Positions 50,442-58,947 of a stretch of 64,000 bases of DNA are shown piece by piece. The position numbers were made by a program, and so were the translations under genes. The DNA is taken from assembly GCA_004558205.1 (NCBI GenBank), contig SFDM01000001.1, forward strand, positions 62,001 through 126,000, given 5' to 3'. Source of the DNA: Pyramidobacter piscolens. GTDB lineage: Bacteria > Synergistota > Synergistia > Synergistales > Dethiosulfovibrionaceae. Each line of letters starts with the position of its first letter. Position 1 is the first letter of the stretch. The notes under the pieces are model-generated. The model was not told where the DNA came from, did no database searches, and was given only the letters and a program-made list of their open reading frames with translations.

Positions 50442-51505
50442 TCCTCCTCGTAACGGCATTTCCAGCCGTGAGACGCGCGGTAGACCAGCGTATGCCCGGG
50501 GACCTCGCGGCCAAGGATCGCGCGCGGCCCCACGGAAAGGCAGTACAGAAGGCGTTCCGCCGAGCAGGGACGCCCGGCGCGCTCCCAAAAGGTCATCAGC
50601 GTGGGAATGGCCGACGCCAGGATCTCGCTGCCGAAGGGCACTTCCTCGAAGGGCAGGGCCAGCTGGTCGCCGCTTCGCGCGCAGTTGTTCGAGACGATCG
50701 CGTTGATCATCCCGCTGTCCACGGCCTTCCACAGCGCCGCCCGGTCGTCGGCAGTGCGCACTGCGGGCCAGAGCTTTAGGTCGCCCGTAAAATGCCCCAT
50801 GTCATAGAGGTTGTCGTCGAAAATCAGGTTCGTCACGGCCGTATCGCAGGTGATATCGCAGCCGCGGCGGCGGGCTTCGGCGATCACGTCGAGGGTCGCC
50901 CGGCAGGAGACGCCGCGGATGTGGAGCGGCACGCGCCACTCCGCCGCCAGTTCGACGCAGCGCAGCGTCCCCAGCGTTTCCGCCACGGCGGGAAGCCCCT
51001 TGACGCCCAGGCGGTCCGACGCGGAGCCTTCGTTGATCTGGCCGCCCTCGCACAGCGAGCTTTCGTTAGGCATGACGGCCATGCGGCAGTCAAAGTTCGA
51101 CGCGTAGCGGAACAGGCGGCGCAGGCGAAGGGGATCTTCGCAGTCGAAGGGCACGCAGAACAGTTTCTCGCCGCCGCGGCACAGAGTCCCGATATCAGCC
51201 ATCCTGCCGTCAGGACGCATGGCCGAGGGCAGCGGCCAGAGCATGGCGCCTTCGTTCTGACGGGCCATGAGCCGCCGGGCTTTCAGCGAATTGGCGTCCA
51301 CCGGGGCAGGCTCGCCCTCGGGAGCCAGCGTCAGGACGCCGTAACCGCCCTTCAGCCCCTCTCCCGCCAGCTGCGAAGCGCTCAAAGCGCCGCAGCGGCA
51401 GAACAGGTCCACCGCCGACGGGATGCCGTAGGCCTCGGAAACGTCCGCCGACGGATTCAGCGACTGCAACAGCCCCGCGGGGCGTATTTCAAGAAAGGAA
51501 CTCAT
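50438..51505 (-). CDS. Non-catalytic dihydroorotase-like protein (PyrC prime)
   Basis: A 355-residue amidohydrolase-fold protein related to dihydroorotase but without the zinc ligands. Where active PyrC (52577-53863) has DLHVHFRDPG, this one has DLFCRCG. The later LHIRGVS, CDTAVTNLIF and AIVSNNCARS segments replace VHVQHLS, AEATPHHMTL and VIATDHAPH. Similar inactive partners form dodecameric complexes with aspartate carbamoyltransferase in Pseudomonas and others; here it lies directly after pyrB with ATGA overlap. It is probably structural, stabilising PyrB. The alternative, a new active site, is unlikely. Confidence 0.85.
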   Translation of the reverse strand: MSSFLEIRPAGLLQSLNPSADVSEAYGIPSAVDLFCRCGALSASQLAGEGLKGGYGVLTLAPEGEPAPVDANSLKARRLMARQNEGAMLWPLPSAMRPDGRMADIGTLCRGGEKLFCVPFDCEDPLRLRRLFRYASNFDCRMAVMPNESSLCEGGQINEGSASDRLGVKGLPAVAETLGTLRCVELAAEWRVPLHIRGVSCRATLDVIAEARRRGCDITCDTAVTNLIFDDNLYDMGHFTGDLKLWPAVRTADDRAALWKAVDSGMINAIVSNNCARSGDQLALPFEEVPFGSEILASAIPTLMTFWERAGRPCSAERLLYCLSVGPRAILGREVPGHTLVYRASHGWKCRYEEE

Positions 51506-52434
51506 CGAGCTTCACCTCCAAGGCAGATGTCAAGCAGTGCCATACGCGCCAGCACGCCGCAGCGCACCTGGTCGCGGATAAGACTGTCGGGGCCGTCGGC
51601 CACCGTCGAAGCGACCTCCACACCGCGGTTGATCGGCGCGGGATGCATCACCACCGCGCCCCGGGGAGCGCAGGCCATCAGTTCCTCCGTCGCGCCGTAG
51701 AGGCGGTGGTATTCGGCCACCGACGGAAACAGCCCGTCCATCTGGCGTTCAGTCTGAATTCTCAGCAGGCCCAAGATATCGGCCTGGGCGATGGCCTTGC
51801 GGGGATCGGGCTCGTACTCCGCTCCAAGCGCCTCGGGAAAACGGGGCATCAGCGTCCGCGGGCCGCTCAGGATTACCCGCGCGCCCATGCCCTTAAAGGC
51901 AAGGATATCGCTTCGGGCCACACGGCTGTACAGCACGTCGCCCACGATGGCCAGCGTGGCGCCGCGGAGGCTGCCAAGGCGCTTCCAGGCCGCGCAGATA
52001 TCCAGCAGCCCCTGAGTGGGATGGCTTCGCGCGCCGTCACCGGCGTTGAACACGGGCACGTCGGGGACCAGGTTCTGGATGTAATAGGGCATGCCCGCGC
52101 GGGCATGCCGCACCACGATGCCGTCGATTCCCATGGCGCACAGCGTCCACACCGTGTCGCGCAGGGTTTCGCCTTTAGCCGTGCTTGAACCGGAAACGCT
52201 CCAGTTCAATGGCTGCGCACCCGTCATATGCTCGGCCACTTCGAAGGAGTTCCGCGTGCGGGTGGAGTTCTCAAAAAACAGGTTCGCTACGGTTTTGCCG
52301 CACAGCGACGAAAGCGGCGCCTTTGGCACCGCGTCAAGCCTCGGCGCTAGCGAAAGCGCGTATTCCACAAAAACACCAAAATCTTCAGGAGTCCAATCGG
52401 CCAGATCGAGCAGGTTTCTTCTATTCCAGGCCAT
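51502..52434 (-). CDS. pyrB: Aspartate carbamoyltransferase catalytic subunit
   Basis: A 310-residue enzyme joining carbamoyl phosphate and aspartate, the first committed pyrimidine step. The carbamoyl-phosphate loop FENSTRTRNSFEVAEHM, HPTQGLLDICA and HPAPINRGVE are conserved. No PyrI regulatory chain gene is seen; the inactive dihydroorotase next to it may take a structural role. ATG 52434 follows GGAGAGGTGACC; the in-frame GTG at 52440 overlaps the ribosome site. It is the first gene of the operon pyrB, pyrC prime, pyrK, pyrD, pyrF, pyrE, pyrR, unknown. Confidence 0.94.
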   Translation of the reverse strand: MAWNRRNLLDLADWTPEDFGVFVEYALSLAPRLDAVPKAPLSSLCGKTVANLFFENSTRTRNSFEVAEHMTGAQPLNWSVSGSSTAKGETLRDTVWTLCAMGIDGIVVRHARAGMPYYIQNLVPDVPVFNAGDGARSHPTQGLLDICAAWKRLGSLRGATLAIVGDVLYSRVARSDILAFKGMGARVILSGPRTLMPRFPEALGAEYEPDPRKAIAQADILGLLRIQTERQMDGLFPSVAEYHRLYGATEELMACAPRGAVVMHPAPINRGVEVASTVADGPDSLIRDQVRCGVLARMALLDICLGGEAR

Positions 52435-52530
52435 GGTCACCTCTCCTTTCAGTCAGGGAAAATGTCTTTGGTGATTCCGAACCGGCGGCGTTCCTGATCA
52501 AAAAATCTCCCCGGCTCTTCATTCGTGGCT

Positions 52531-52568
52531 ATTGTACCGCGGAACTCCCAATAATGCAAACGGTTGCA
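52531..52568 (-). promoter_or_regulatory. pyrB promoter overlapped by LacI-type operator
   Basis: On the minus strand: -35 TTGCAT (52559-52554), 17 bp spacer, -10 TACAAT (52536-52531). The -35 lies within TGCAACCGTTTGCA (52568-52555), which fits the LacI/GalR/PurR consensus TGCAANCGNTTGCA. A repressor bound there would block polymerase. A nearly identical arrangement precedes dctP at 58188-58227. No LacI-family gene is in the window. Confidence 0.75.
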
Positions 52569-52576
52569 CAAAAAAA

Positions 52577-53863
52577 TCAACGGCGATCGGCGGTCACTCT
52601 GCCGCCCAGGACCGTCATCAGCACGGCGCCCTTGAAGCGCCGGCCGCTGAAGGGGCAGTTGCGCGCCTTGGATTTGAATTTTGCCGCGTCGATCAGGGCT
52701 TCCTTGTCGGGATCAAAGAGGACCAGATCAGCCGCGAAGCCCTCGGAAAGGGTCACGGAGGGCAGGCCGAAGATTCGGCGCGGCGCCGTGCTCATGCGCT
52801 CCACCAGGTCGTAAACGGAAAAACCGTTTTTGTGGCACAGTTCGTCAAGGCAGACCGGCAGGGACGATTCCAGGCCAATAATCCCGTTGGGGGCCTTGGC
52901 GATGCCCTGGGCTTTCTCGGCGGGCGTATGGGGCGCGTGGTCGGTAGCGATCACGTCCAGCACGCCGCTCATCAGGCCCTCGCGGACAGCTTTCACGTCG
53001 TCGGGCGTCCTGAGAGGGGGGCTCATTTTGGCGTTCGCCCCGCATTCCAGAATAGCCGATTCGTCAAGGGTCATATGGTGCGGCGTAGCTTCCGCGGTCA
53101 CGTGAACGCCGCGGCGCTTGGCCTCGGCCACCATCTGGACGCCCCGGGCCGTGCTCAGGTGCTGCACGTGGACGTGGGCGCCCGTCTTTTCGGCCAGAAG
53201 CAGGTCACGCTGGATCATCAGCTCTTCCGCAAGCGCCGGAGTTCCGATGAGACCCAATTTTTTCGAGATGTCGCCGCGGTTCATGGAGCGGTCGCCCTCA
53301 AAGCCCGGAGCTTCACAATGGACGCTGACAGGCAGCCCCGCCTCGACGGAACGTTCCATCGCCTCGAAGAAAAGGGCGCCATCCCCCACGGTCAGGCCGT
53401 CGTCGGTCAGAGCCACCGCACCGGCCTGGGCCAGAGATTTGAAATCGGTCAGCTCTGTGCCGCACAGCCCTTTTGTCACGGCGGCGGCGGGATAGACGCG
53501 GCAGTCCAGAATCCGGCTGCGCTCAATGCAGTCTTTCACGGCCTCGGGGCTGTCAATGGCCGGCTTGGTATTGGCCATGGTCACCACGGCGGTAAACCCG
53601 CCGGCCGCGGCGGCCCGGCAGCCCGTCTCGAGGGTCTCTTTATCGGTCAGCCCGGGGTCGCGGAAGTGGACGTGCAGATCCACCAGCCCGGGGCAGAGCA
53701 CCGCTCCGCGGCACTCCACGACCATGGCTTCTTCTGGCGCGGCGAGGTTTTCTCCCACGGCGGCAATCTTCTCGCCCGCCACCAGCACATCCCCCAGCCG
53801 GTCCATCTTCAAAGCCGGATCGATCAGCCGAGCCTTTCTGAACAAAATCGCGCTCATAGCCAT
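52577..53863 (-). CDS. pyrC: Dihydroorotase
   Basis: A 428-residue class I dihydroorotase, cyclising carbamoyl-aspartate. The metal ligands are all present: HVHFRDPG (H64, H66 with substrate-binding R68), VHVQHLSTARGV, AEATPHHMTL and VIATDHAPHTPAEKAQ. ATG 53863 lies just after GGAGGAGG; a second ATG at 53857 is at least as well spaced. It is separated from pyrB by the pyrB promoter and begins 15 bases after the ureidase-type gene, so it belongs to the upstream TRAP/ureidase transcript. Confidence 0.94.
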   Translation of the reverse strand: MAMSAILFRKARLIDPALKMDRLGDVLVAGEKIAAVGENLAAPEEAMVVECRGAVLCPGLVDLHVHFRDPGLTDKETLETGCRAAAAGGFTAVVTMANTKPAIDSPEAVKDCIERSRILDCRVYPAAAVTKGLCGTELTDFKSLAQAGAVALTDDGLTVGDGALFFEAMERSVEAGLPVSVHCEAPGFEGDRSMNRGDISKKLGLIGTPALAEELMIQRDLLLAEKTGAHVHVQHLSTARGVQMVAEAKRRGVHVTAEATPHHMTLDESAILECGANAKMSPPLRTPDDVKAVREGLMSGVLDVIATDHAPHTPAEKAQGIAKAPNGIIGLESSLPVCLDELCHKNGFSVYDLVERMSTAPRRIFGLPSVTLSEGFAADLVLFDPDKEALIDAAKFKSKARNCPFSGRRFKGAVLMTVLGGRVTADRR

Positions 53864-53877
53864 TCCTCCTCCATAAT

Positions 53878-55110
53878 TTACGCTTTCACAAGCTCCCTGA
53901 CCGCTTCCAGCAGGACGTCGTAGCTGGGACGGACCCGGGACCAGTCCACGGCCTCGTCGGGGTTGTGGCTAACGCCGTCTTTGCAGGGGACGAAGATCAG
54001 CGCCGAGGGGATCAGCGAGGCCATGTACATGGCGTCGTGACCGGCGCCGCTGGACATGCGGCGGCACTTCACGCCCTTATTTTTACAGATCAGCTCGAGT
54101 TTGCGCGCCAGAATGCCGTCCATGATCACCGGCTCGTCGGCCGAATAGGGCGTCATGCGCCACCTAATCTTTCTCTCGGCGCAGATAGACTGCACCCTGT
54201 TCAGCACGGCATCGCGCACGCGGGCGATGCTTGCGCTCTGGATGCCGCGGATGTCCACCTTCAGCACCACGCGCCCCGGCACCACGTTCATCGCTCCGGG
54301 ATAACACTCGCACACGCCTACCGTCGCGACGGAACCGTTTTCAGACTCGTCGCGGCCAGCGCTTTCCACGGCGAGAATCACGCGGGCAGCAGCGGCCAGA
54401 GCATCCTGGCGCATGTTCATCGGACAGGCGCCGGAATGGGCCGCCGTCCCCTCAAGCTCCAGGGCGAAGCGCGTGGGCGCGGCGATGGCGTCCACCACGC
54501 CCATATCCTCACCGTTCCAGTCCAGCACAGGCCCCTGTTCTATGTGCAGCTCGAAATAGGCCTCGTAAGACGCCGGAGCCAGACGGTCATGCGGGATCAG
54601 CTCGGGCCGTCCGCCGACGCGGCGCAGGGCGTCCAGCAGCATAACGCCCTCTTTGTCCCTGAAGCGCAGAGTGTCGGCCAGCGTGAGGTTCCCCGTCGCC
54701 GCCTTGCTCCCGATGCAGGACAGGGAAAAACGGCTCGATTCTTCGGCCGTAAAGACCACCACCGACAGGGATCGTTTATGCTCCGGAAACTCGGCGATGA
54801 CGTCGCGCACCACGCCGAGGCCCGACGCGACGCCGAGGACGCCGTCGTAGTCGCCGCCCTCGGGCACCGAGTCCAGATGAGACCCCATCACCACTCCCGG
54901 CTGATCAGAAGTTCCTTCGCGCCGCGCCCACAGGTTGCCGCAGGCGTCAAGGCGCGTCGTCATGCCCAACGATTCCATCTCGGCCTTCACGATCCTGCGG
55001 GCTTCCAGATCGGCGTCGGTCAGCGCGAGGCGGTTCACGCCCCGCGCGCCGCGGCCGCAGAGGGCAATGGCCTCCACCAGCTCGCGAGTCCTCTCAAATC
55101 CTCCCGGCAC
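53878..55110 (-). CDS. M20-family N-carbamoyl-amino acid / allantoate amidohydrolase
   Basis: A 410-residue zinc hydrolase of the HyuC/AllC group, which splits N-carbamoyl (ureido) groups from amino acids or allantoate. The metal ligands are visible: GSHLDSVPEGGDYDG (His, Asp), TAEESSRF (Glu), YFELHIEQGPVLD (His) and DGVSHNPDE (His); the AAHSGACPM lid-domain histidine is present. GTG 55110 follows AGGGGG, which overlaps the dctM stop. Next to pyrC it could release aspartate from carbamoyl-aspartate or degrade an imported ureide. Precise substrate is unknown. Confidence 0.87.
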   Translation of the reverse strand: MPGGFERTRELVEAIALCGRGARGVNRLALTDADLEARRIVKAEMESLGMTTRLDACGNLWARREGTSDQPGVVMGSHLDSVPEGGDYDGVLGVASGLGVVRDVIAEFPEHKRSLSVVVFTAEESSRFSLSCIGSKAATGNLTLADTLRFRDKEGVMLLDALRRVGGRPELIPHDRLAPASYEAYFELHIEQGPVLDWNGEDMGVVDAIAAPTRFALELEGTAAHSGACPMNMRQDALAAAARVILAVESAGRDESENGSVATVGVCECYPGAMNVVPGRVVLKVDIRGIQSASIARVRDAVLNRVQSICAERKIRWRMTPYSADEPVIMDGILARKLELICKNKGVKCRRMSSGAGHDAMYMASLIPSALIFVPCKDGVSHNPDEAVDWSRVRPSYDVLLEAVRELVKA

Positions 55111-55122
55111 AGCGTCAGCCCC

Positions 55123-56403
55123 CTACTTCCCGTAGACGAGCGCCGGCAGCAGCGTGGAGACAGCCGGAACGTAAGAGATGACCAGCAGGCCGATAATGCT
55201 CACCAAAATGAACTTCATGACGGCGCTGATGATCTCCGACATTTGCAGCCCCGTGACGCCGCTGGCCACAAAGAGGTTCAGGCCGAAGGGCGGCGTGAAG
55301 TTGCCCAGCGCCAGGTTGGAAACCATGATGATGCCCAGGTGCAGCGGGTCGATGCCCATCTGCGCGGCGATCGGGAAGAACAGGGGCGCCAGGATCACGA
55401 TGGCCGCGATGCCTTCCATAAACATGCCCACGATCAGAAGGATCACGTTCACCATGGCGATAAAGGCCCAGGGGGACTTGATGTTTTCGATGATCGCCGA
55501 CGTGACGGCCTGTGGAATGCGCGCCACCGTCAGGAACCAGGCGAAGCTCTGGGCGGCGGCGACGAGGATCATGACCTGAGCGCAGGTGACCGCCGAACGC
55601 AGGCACACGTCGTAGAGTTTTTTCAGCGTGATTTCCCGATAGACAGCCATGCCGACGAAAAGCGCGTAGACCGCCGAGATGCCGGCGGCTTCGGTGGGCG
55701 TGAAGACGCCCAGATAGATGCCGCCCAGGATGATCACGGGAACCATCAGCGACCACCCCGCTTCGAGGGTGTCCTTGGCGATTTCGGACCAGCTGGAGGG
55801 AGCCGAGACTTTCAGATGGTGGGAACGGGCAAAATACCAGATATAGACGATCGTCGCCAGGCCGTAGACGATGCCCGCGCTGACGCCCGCCATGAACAGG
55901 GAGCCCACGGACACGCCCGTGGCCGCGGCGTACATAATCAGCGTGATGCTGGGCGGGATGATCAGGGCTACGGACCCCGAGGAGGTGATCAGCCCCGCGG
56001 CGAATCCCGTGGGATAGCCGTCGCGGATCAGTTCAGGGTACAAAAGGCGTCCCATGGCGATGACCGTGGCAGGGCTTGAGCCGCAGAGCGCACCAAAGAC
56101 CATGCAGGTGCACTGGGTCGTATAGGCCAGGCCGCCCTTGCGCGCGCCTACCAGGCTGCGGGTCCATTTCAGGATGCGTCCCGAAAGGCCGCCGGTGTCC
56201 ATGATATTGGCCGCAAAGATAAAGAAAGGCATGGACATCAGGGCGAACTTGTCGAGGCCGCCGAACATCCGCTGCGCCAGAACCATGGGATCCAGCCCGG
56301 TAAAGAGGAGCATGGATCCGAGCACGGCCACGCTCAGGGCCACGAAAATCGGCATGCTGCCGAAGAGCAGCACGAAGAGCAGAACCATCAGGAAAAGGGT
56401 CAT
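55123..56403 (-). CDS. dctM: TRAP transporter large permease DctM
   Basis: A 426-residue DctM protein with about 12 membrane segments. GALCGSSPATVIAMGRLLYP, SSGSVALIIPPSITLIMYAA and GVFTPTEAAGISAVYALF are the family blocks. ATG 56403 overlaps the dctQ stop (ATGA); the open frame to 56493 is dctQ overlap. This permease differs clearly from the two aco-linked DctM proteins, indicating another substrate. It precedes the ureidase gene by 12 bases. Confidence 0.94.
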   Translation of the reverse strand: MTLFLMVLLFVLLFGSMPIFVALSVAVLGSMLLFTGLDPMVLAQRMFGGLDKFALMSMPFFIFAANIMDTGGLSGRILKWTRSLVGARKGGLAYTTQCTCMVFGALCGSSPATVIAMGRLLYPELIRDGYPTGFAAGLITSSGSVALIIPPSITLIMYAAATGVSVGSLFMAGVSAGIVYGLATIVYIWYFARSHHLKVSAPSSWSEIAKDTLEAGWSLMVPVIILGGIYLGVFTPTEAAGISAVYALFVGMAVYREITLKKLYDVCLRSAVTCAQVMILVAAAQSFAWFLTVARIPQAVTSAIIENIKSPWAFIAMVNVILLIVGMFMEGIAAIVILAPLFFPIAAQMGIDPLHLGIIMVSNLALGNFTPPFGLNLFVASGVTGLQMSEIISAVMKFILVSIIGLLVISYVPAVSTLLPALVYGK

Positions 56404-56864
56404 TGAGCGCACTCTTCCTTTCTCAAAGCCATCTGGGCAAACCGGAAGGCCATCAGCCCCGAACCGACGGGCATGGCCAGATAGGGAATCCACATGGGGA
56501 GCTTCATGGCCGGAGAGGTCTGCTCCAGCTCGATTGTAAACAGCACCAGCTGCAAACTATACCAAAAGAGGGCCCCGCAGAACAGCGCGGCCCCAATAAA
56601 GACCAGGCGGTTGAGCCACAGATGGCTCCCCTTTGGAAGCAGCGTCAAAAGAAAATCCATGCGGATATGGGCGCCCTTGCGCACGCAGACGCTGCCGCCG
56701 ATAAAGGTGATCCAGATCATCAGATAGCGGATCAGCTCTTCGGCCCAGCTGGTGCTGGCGCTGAACACATAGCGCAGCACCACGTTGACGAACAGCAGGA
56801 TCGCCGTCAGAAGCAGCGCCGACGCGCAGAAAAAGTCCTCAATTTTCGCGAGGAACTTCAGCAT
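56400..56864 (-). CDS. dctQ: TRAP transporter small permease DctQ
   Basis: A 154-residue four-helix membrane protein. FVNVVLRYVFSASTSWAEEL and IRYLMIWITFIGGSVCVRKG, then HIRMDFLLTLLP are the DctQ signatures. It starts 8 bases after an AAAGGAGA site and overlaps dctM at its end. A large palindromic repeat sits between it and dctP. Confidence 0.93.
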   Translation of the reverse strand: MLKFLAKIEDFFCASALLLTAILLFVNVVLRYVFSASTSWAEELIRYLMIWITFIGGSVCVRKGAHIRMDFLLTLLPKGSHLWLNRLVFIGAALFCGALFWYSLQLVLFTIELEQTSPAMKLPMWIPYLAMPVGSGLMAFRFAQMALRKEECAQ

Positions 56865-56891
56865 TCAAAAATCTCCTTTCAAAATAAATTC

Positions 56892-57046
56892 CCGTTTACC
56901 GGCGTGACGGCGTCACTCGATAAACGTTCCAGGTGCGAAGAAGCCTTCCCCCGGCCCAACCGGAGGCGTACTTAACGTACGGTGAGGATTGGGCCGGGGA
57001 AGGGTTCGAGCAGCTGGGACGTTTAGCGAGTGACGCCGGTAAACCG
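56892..57046. repeat. Large palindromic element, copy 1
   Basis: A 155 bp imperfect palindrome. The outer arms share GTTTACCGGCGT and CGTCACTCGATAAACGTTCC / CGTTTAGCGAGTGACG; the inner arms share CTTCCCCCGGCCCAA / TTGGGCCGGGGAAG around a GTACTTAACGTAC centre. It lies between dctP and dctQ. Half of another copy occupies 63946-64000. A fragment CCGTTTACCGGCGTC also occurs at about 48520. This looks like a dispersed repeat that may fold into a long RNA hairpin and reduce permease expression. Confidence 0.75.
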
Positions 57047-57112
57047 CAATTTTTCTCATCGAAAAAAAGAAAGGAGCGGAACTTTATGAGAAGTATCCGC
57101 TCCTTTCTTTTT

Positions 57113-58108
57113 CTACTTGGAGCTGTCGGCATATACCGCTTTCAGCAGGCCTTTCATGTCGTCGGTGGACGCCAGCTCGCTGTGGAGCGTGCGGCACCTG
57201 GCGGCAAACTCGGCGCGCATTTCGGGGCTCAGCTCGCTGACGGTGATCTTGGACGCCTTGATCTGAGCGAGGAACTTGGCTTCGCCTTCGGACTGAGCCT
57301 GACGCTCGGCCTGGCGGGCCTCCTTCTCGGCTTCGACGACCAGCGCCTTCACGTCGTCGGGAAGCTTGTTGAACCAGCGGTTGTTCACGATGAACAGATA
57401 GGCCAGGAAACCGTGGTTAGAGATGGTCAGATAGTCCTGAACTTCGTAGTATTTCTGCATGGCGATGGTCTGAAGGGGGTTCTCCTGGCCGTCCACGATG
57501 CCCTGCTGAAGCGCGTTGTAAAGCTCGGCGAACTCAATCGGCACAGGGTTGGCTCCCCAGGATTTGTACTGCGTCACCAACAGGGGGCTGGGCATGACGC
57601 GGATCTTCATTCCCTTGAAATCGTCGGGGCCCTTGATCTGGCGGCCCTTGGTGGTAATCTGCTTAAATCCGCTGGCCCAGAGGCCCAGTGTCTTGAAGCC
57701 CTTTTTCGCGCAGAAGGCATAGAACTTCTCGCCAGTGGCGCCGTCCATGATGCGGTAGAGCTCGTCCTTATCGGCCCACAGGAAGGGGAAGTCGATCACC
57801 TGAAGCTGCTCCACAAAGGGCGTCAAAACAGCCGTGGGCTGCACTGACATCTCCAGGGTGCCCATCTGGACCATTTCAGCCTGCTCGCGCATGGAGCCGA
57901 GTTGCATCTGGGGGAACACCTCGACGGTGATCTTTCCGCCCGACTTCTCCTCAACCACGGCCTTGAACTTCTGGGCGCCCACGTCTTCAGGGCTGCCCAC
58001 AGGCTGGTTGTGGCTCAGACGGATGTTCATCGACGGATAGGCTGCGGCCGAAAAAGCCGCGGCAGCGACAATAAAGCCGGTAAGGCACAGCACTGCTAAT
58101 TTTTTCAC
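57113..58108 (-). CDS. dctP: TRAP transporter solute-binding protein DctP
   Basis: A 331-residue periplasmic binding protein with signal peptide (MKKLAVLCLTGFIVAAAAFS, cut near AAA-YP). It has the FPQMQLGSMREQAEMVQMGT segment, the carboxylate-binding arginine in FKGMKIRVMPSPL and the LQQGIVDGQENPLQT motif. It heads the leftward unit dctP-dctQ-dctM-ureidase-pyrC. A promoter with a LacI-type operator matching that of pyrB lies about 80 bp upstream. The ligand is unknown; co-regulation with pyrimidine genes suggests a ureide or pyrimidine intermediate. Confidence 0.93.
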   Translation of the reverse strand: MKKLAVLCLTGFIVAAAAFSAAAYPSMNIRLSHNQPVGSPEDVGAQKFKAVVEEKSGGKITVEVFPQMQLGSMREQAEMVQMGTLEMSVQPTAVLTPFVEQLQVIDFPFLWADKDELYRIMDGATGEKFYAFCAKKGFKTLGLWASGFKQITTKGRQIKGPDDFKGMKIRVMPSPLLVTQYKSWGANPVPIEFAELYNALQQGIVDGQENPLQTIAMQKYYEVQDYLTISNHGFLAYLFIVNNRWFNKLPDDVKALVVEAEKEARQAERQAQSEGEAKFLAQIKASKITVSELSPEMRAEFAARCRTLHSELASTDDMKGLLKAVYADSSK

Positions 58109-58187
58109 GTACCATCCACTCCTTCACAGATAAAAACGATCTCTTTTCGCCCATGTTTCCTTTAAAACAGTTCCAACAAACGCGATA

Positions 58188-58227
58188 ATTATAACAACCT
58201 TCGTCTCTCAATGCAAACGGTTGTGCA
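58188..58227 (-). promoter_or_regulatory. dctP promoter overlapped by LacI-type operator
   Basis: Minus strand: -35 TTGCAT (58216-58211), 17 bp spacer, -10 TATAAT (58193-58188). The -35 is embedded in TGCACAACCGTTTGCA (58227-58212). It shares the 13-mer CAACCGTTTGCAT with the site before pyrB, in the same position relative to -35 and -10. This strongly suggests one repressor acting on both transcripts. Confidence 0.75.
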
Positions 58228-58293
58228 AGATGGTAAGAATAAAAAATCCATGGTTTTCATGGATGAAGTACCGCGCAGGCAAGCTCATTTACA

Positions 58294-58947
58294 TCACTCA
58301 GCCATCAGCTCGCGAAAATCCCGCACGCTCATGGTCGCCAGGGCGCTCATCTCGGCCCATTCTTTTTCCGCCGCGGGGTCGTAGACGGCGCAGACCTTCA
58401 TGCCGGCCAAAAGGGCGCTTTTGACGCAGGCCAGCACGTCCTCGAAGACGGCGCAATCACCGGGGGGAAGGCCCATCTTTTGGGCGGCCAGCAGGTAGAC
58501 ATCGGGAAACTCCTTGCCCCGCGGCGTCTCGTCAGCCGACGTGTGGGCTTCGAAGAGGCCGAAAACTCCGTTATTTTTCAGCACCGCTTCGTAAAGCTCC
58601 CGCGGCAGCCCCGTTGCCGTCGCGAGACGCACGCCCCGGCCTTTCAGGAAGCGAAGGTACTCCCCCGCCCAGGGCTTGAGCGGCACCTTGCGGCTGTACT
58701 GGCCGATGGCCATGTGGTACCACTCGCCCATCAGGGCCTCCGGCGCGTCGGACAGGCCGAACCGTTTGATCGTGTAGTCCGCGGCCTCGCTGAACTTCAG
58801 CGACCGCACGTCCTGCAGGTAATCCGGGGGAACCTGGAATCCCCGCCGCGCCAGAAACTCCACGTCAATGCGCGCCCAGACGTCGTTCGAGTCGATCAGC
58901 GTGCCGTCCAGGTCGAAAATCGCGGCCTTGAAGTCGCCCAGGCTCAT
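58294..58947 (-). CDS. HAD-superfamily hydrolase (phosphoglucomutase-like)
   Basis: A 217-residue HAD phosphatase/mutase. The nucleophile motif FDLDGTLIDSNDVWA, a helical cap, the second-motif region LATATGLPRELYEAVLKN, the lysine-containing RGKEFPDVYLLAAQKM and the acidic AVFEDVLACVKSAL are in order, placing it with beta-phosphoglucomutase-like enzymes. ATG 58947 overlaps the stop of the gene upstream (ATGA). Substrate unknown. Confidence 0.87.
   Translation of the reverse strand: MSLGDFKAAIFDLDGTLIDSNDVWARIDVEFLARRGFQVPPDYLQDVRSLKFSEAADYTIKRFGLSDAPEALMGEWYHMAIGQYSRKVPLKPWAGEYLRFLKGRGVRLATATGLPRELYEAVLKNNGVFGLFEAHTSADETPRGKEFPDVYLLAAQKMGLPPGDCAVFEDVLACVKSALLAGMKVCAVYDPAAEKEWAEMSALATMSVRDFRELMAE

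Noticed and set aside
52434..52530. PyrR-type attenuator in the pyrB leader
   Set aside because: The leader is under 100 nt, with only a weak GAAC...GTTC hairpin and no terminator/antiterminator pair.
53965..56079. A 704-codon open frame on the plus strand opposite the ureidase and dctM
   Set aside because: It crosses two well-supported minus-strand genes and has the His/Arg/Asp-rich pattern of an antisense frame, so it is not a gene.
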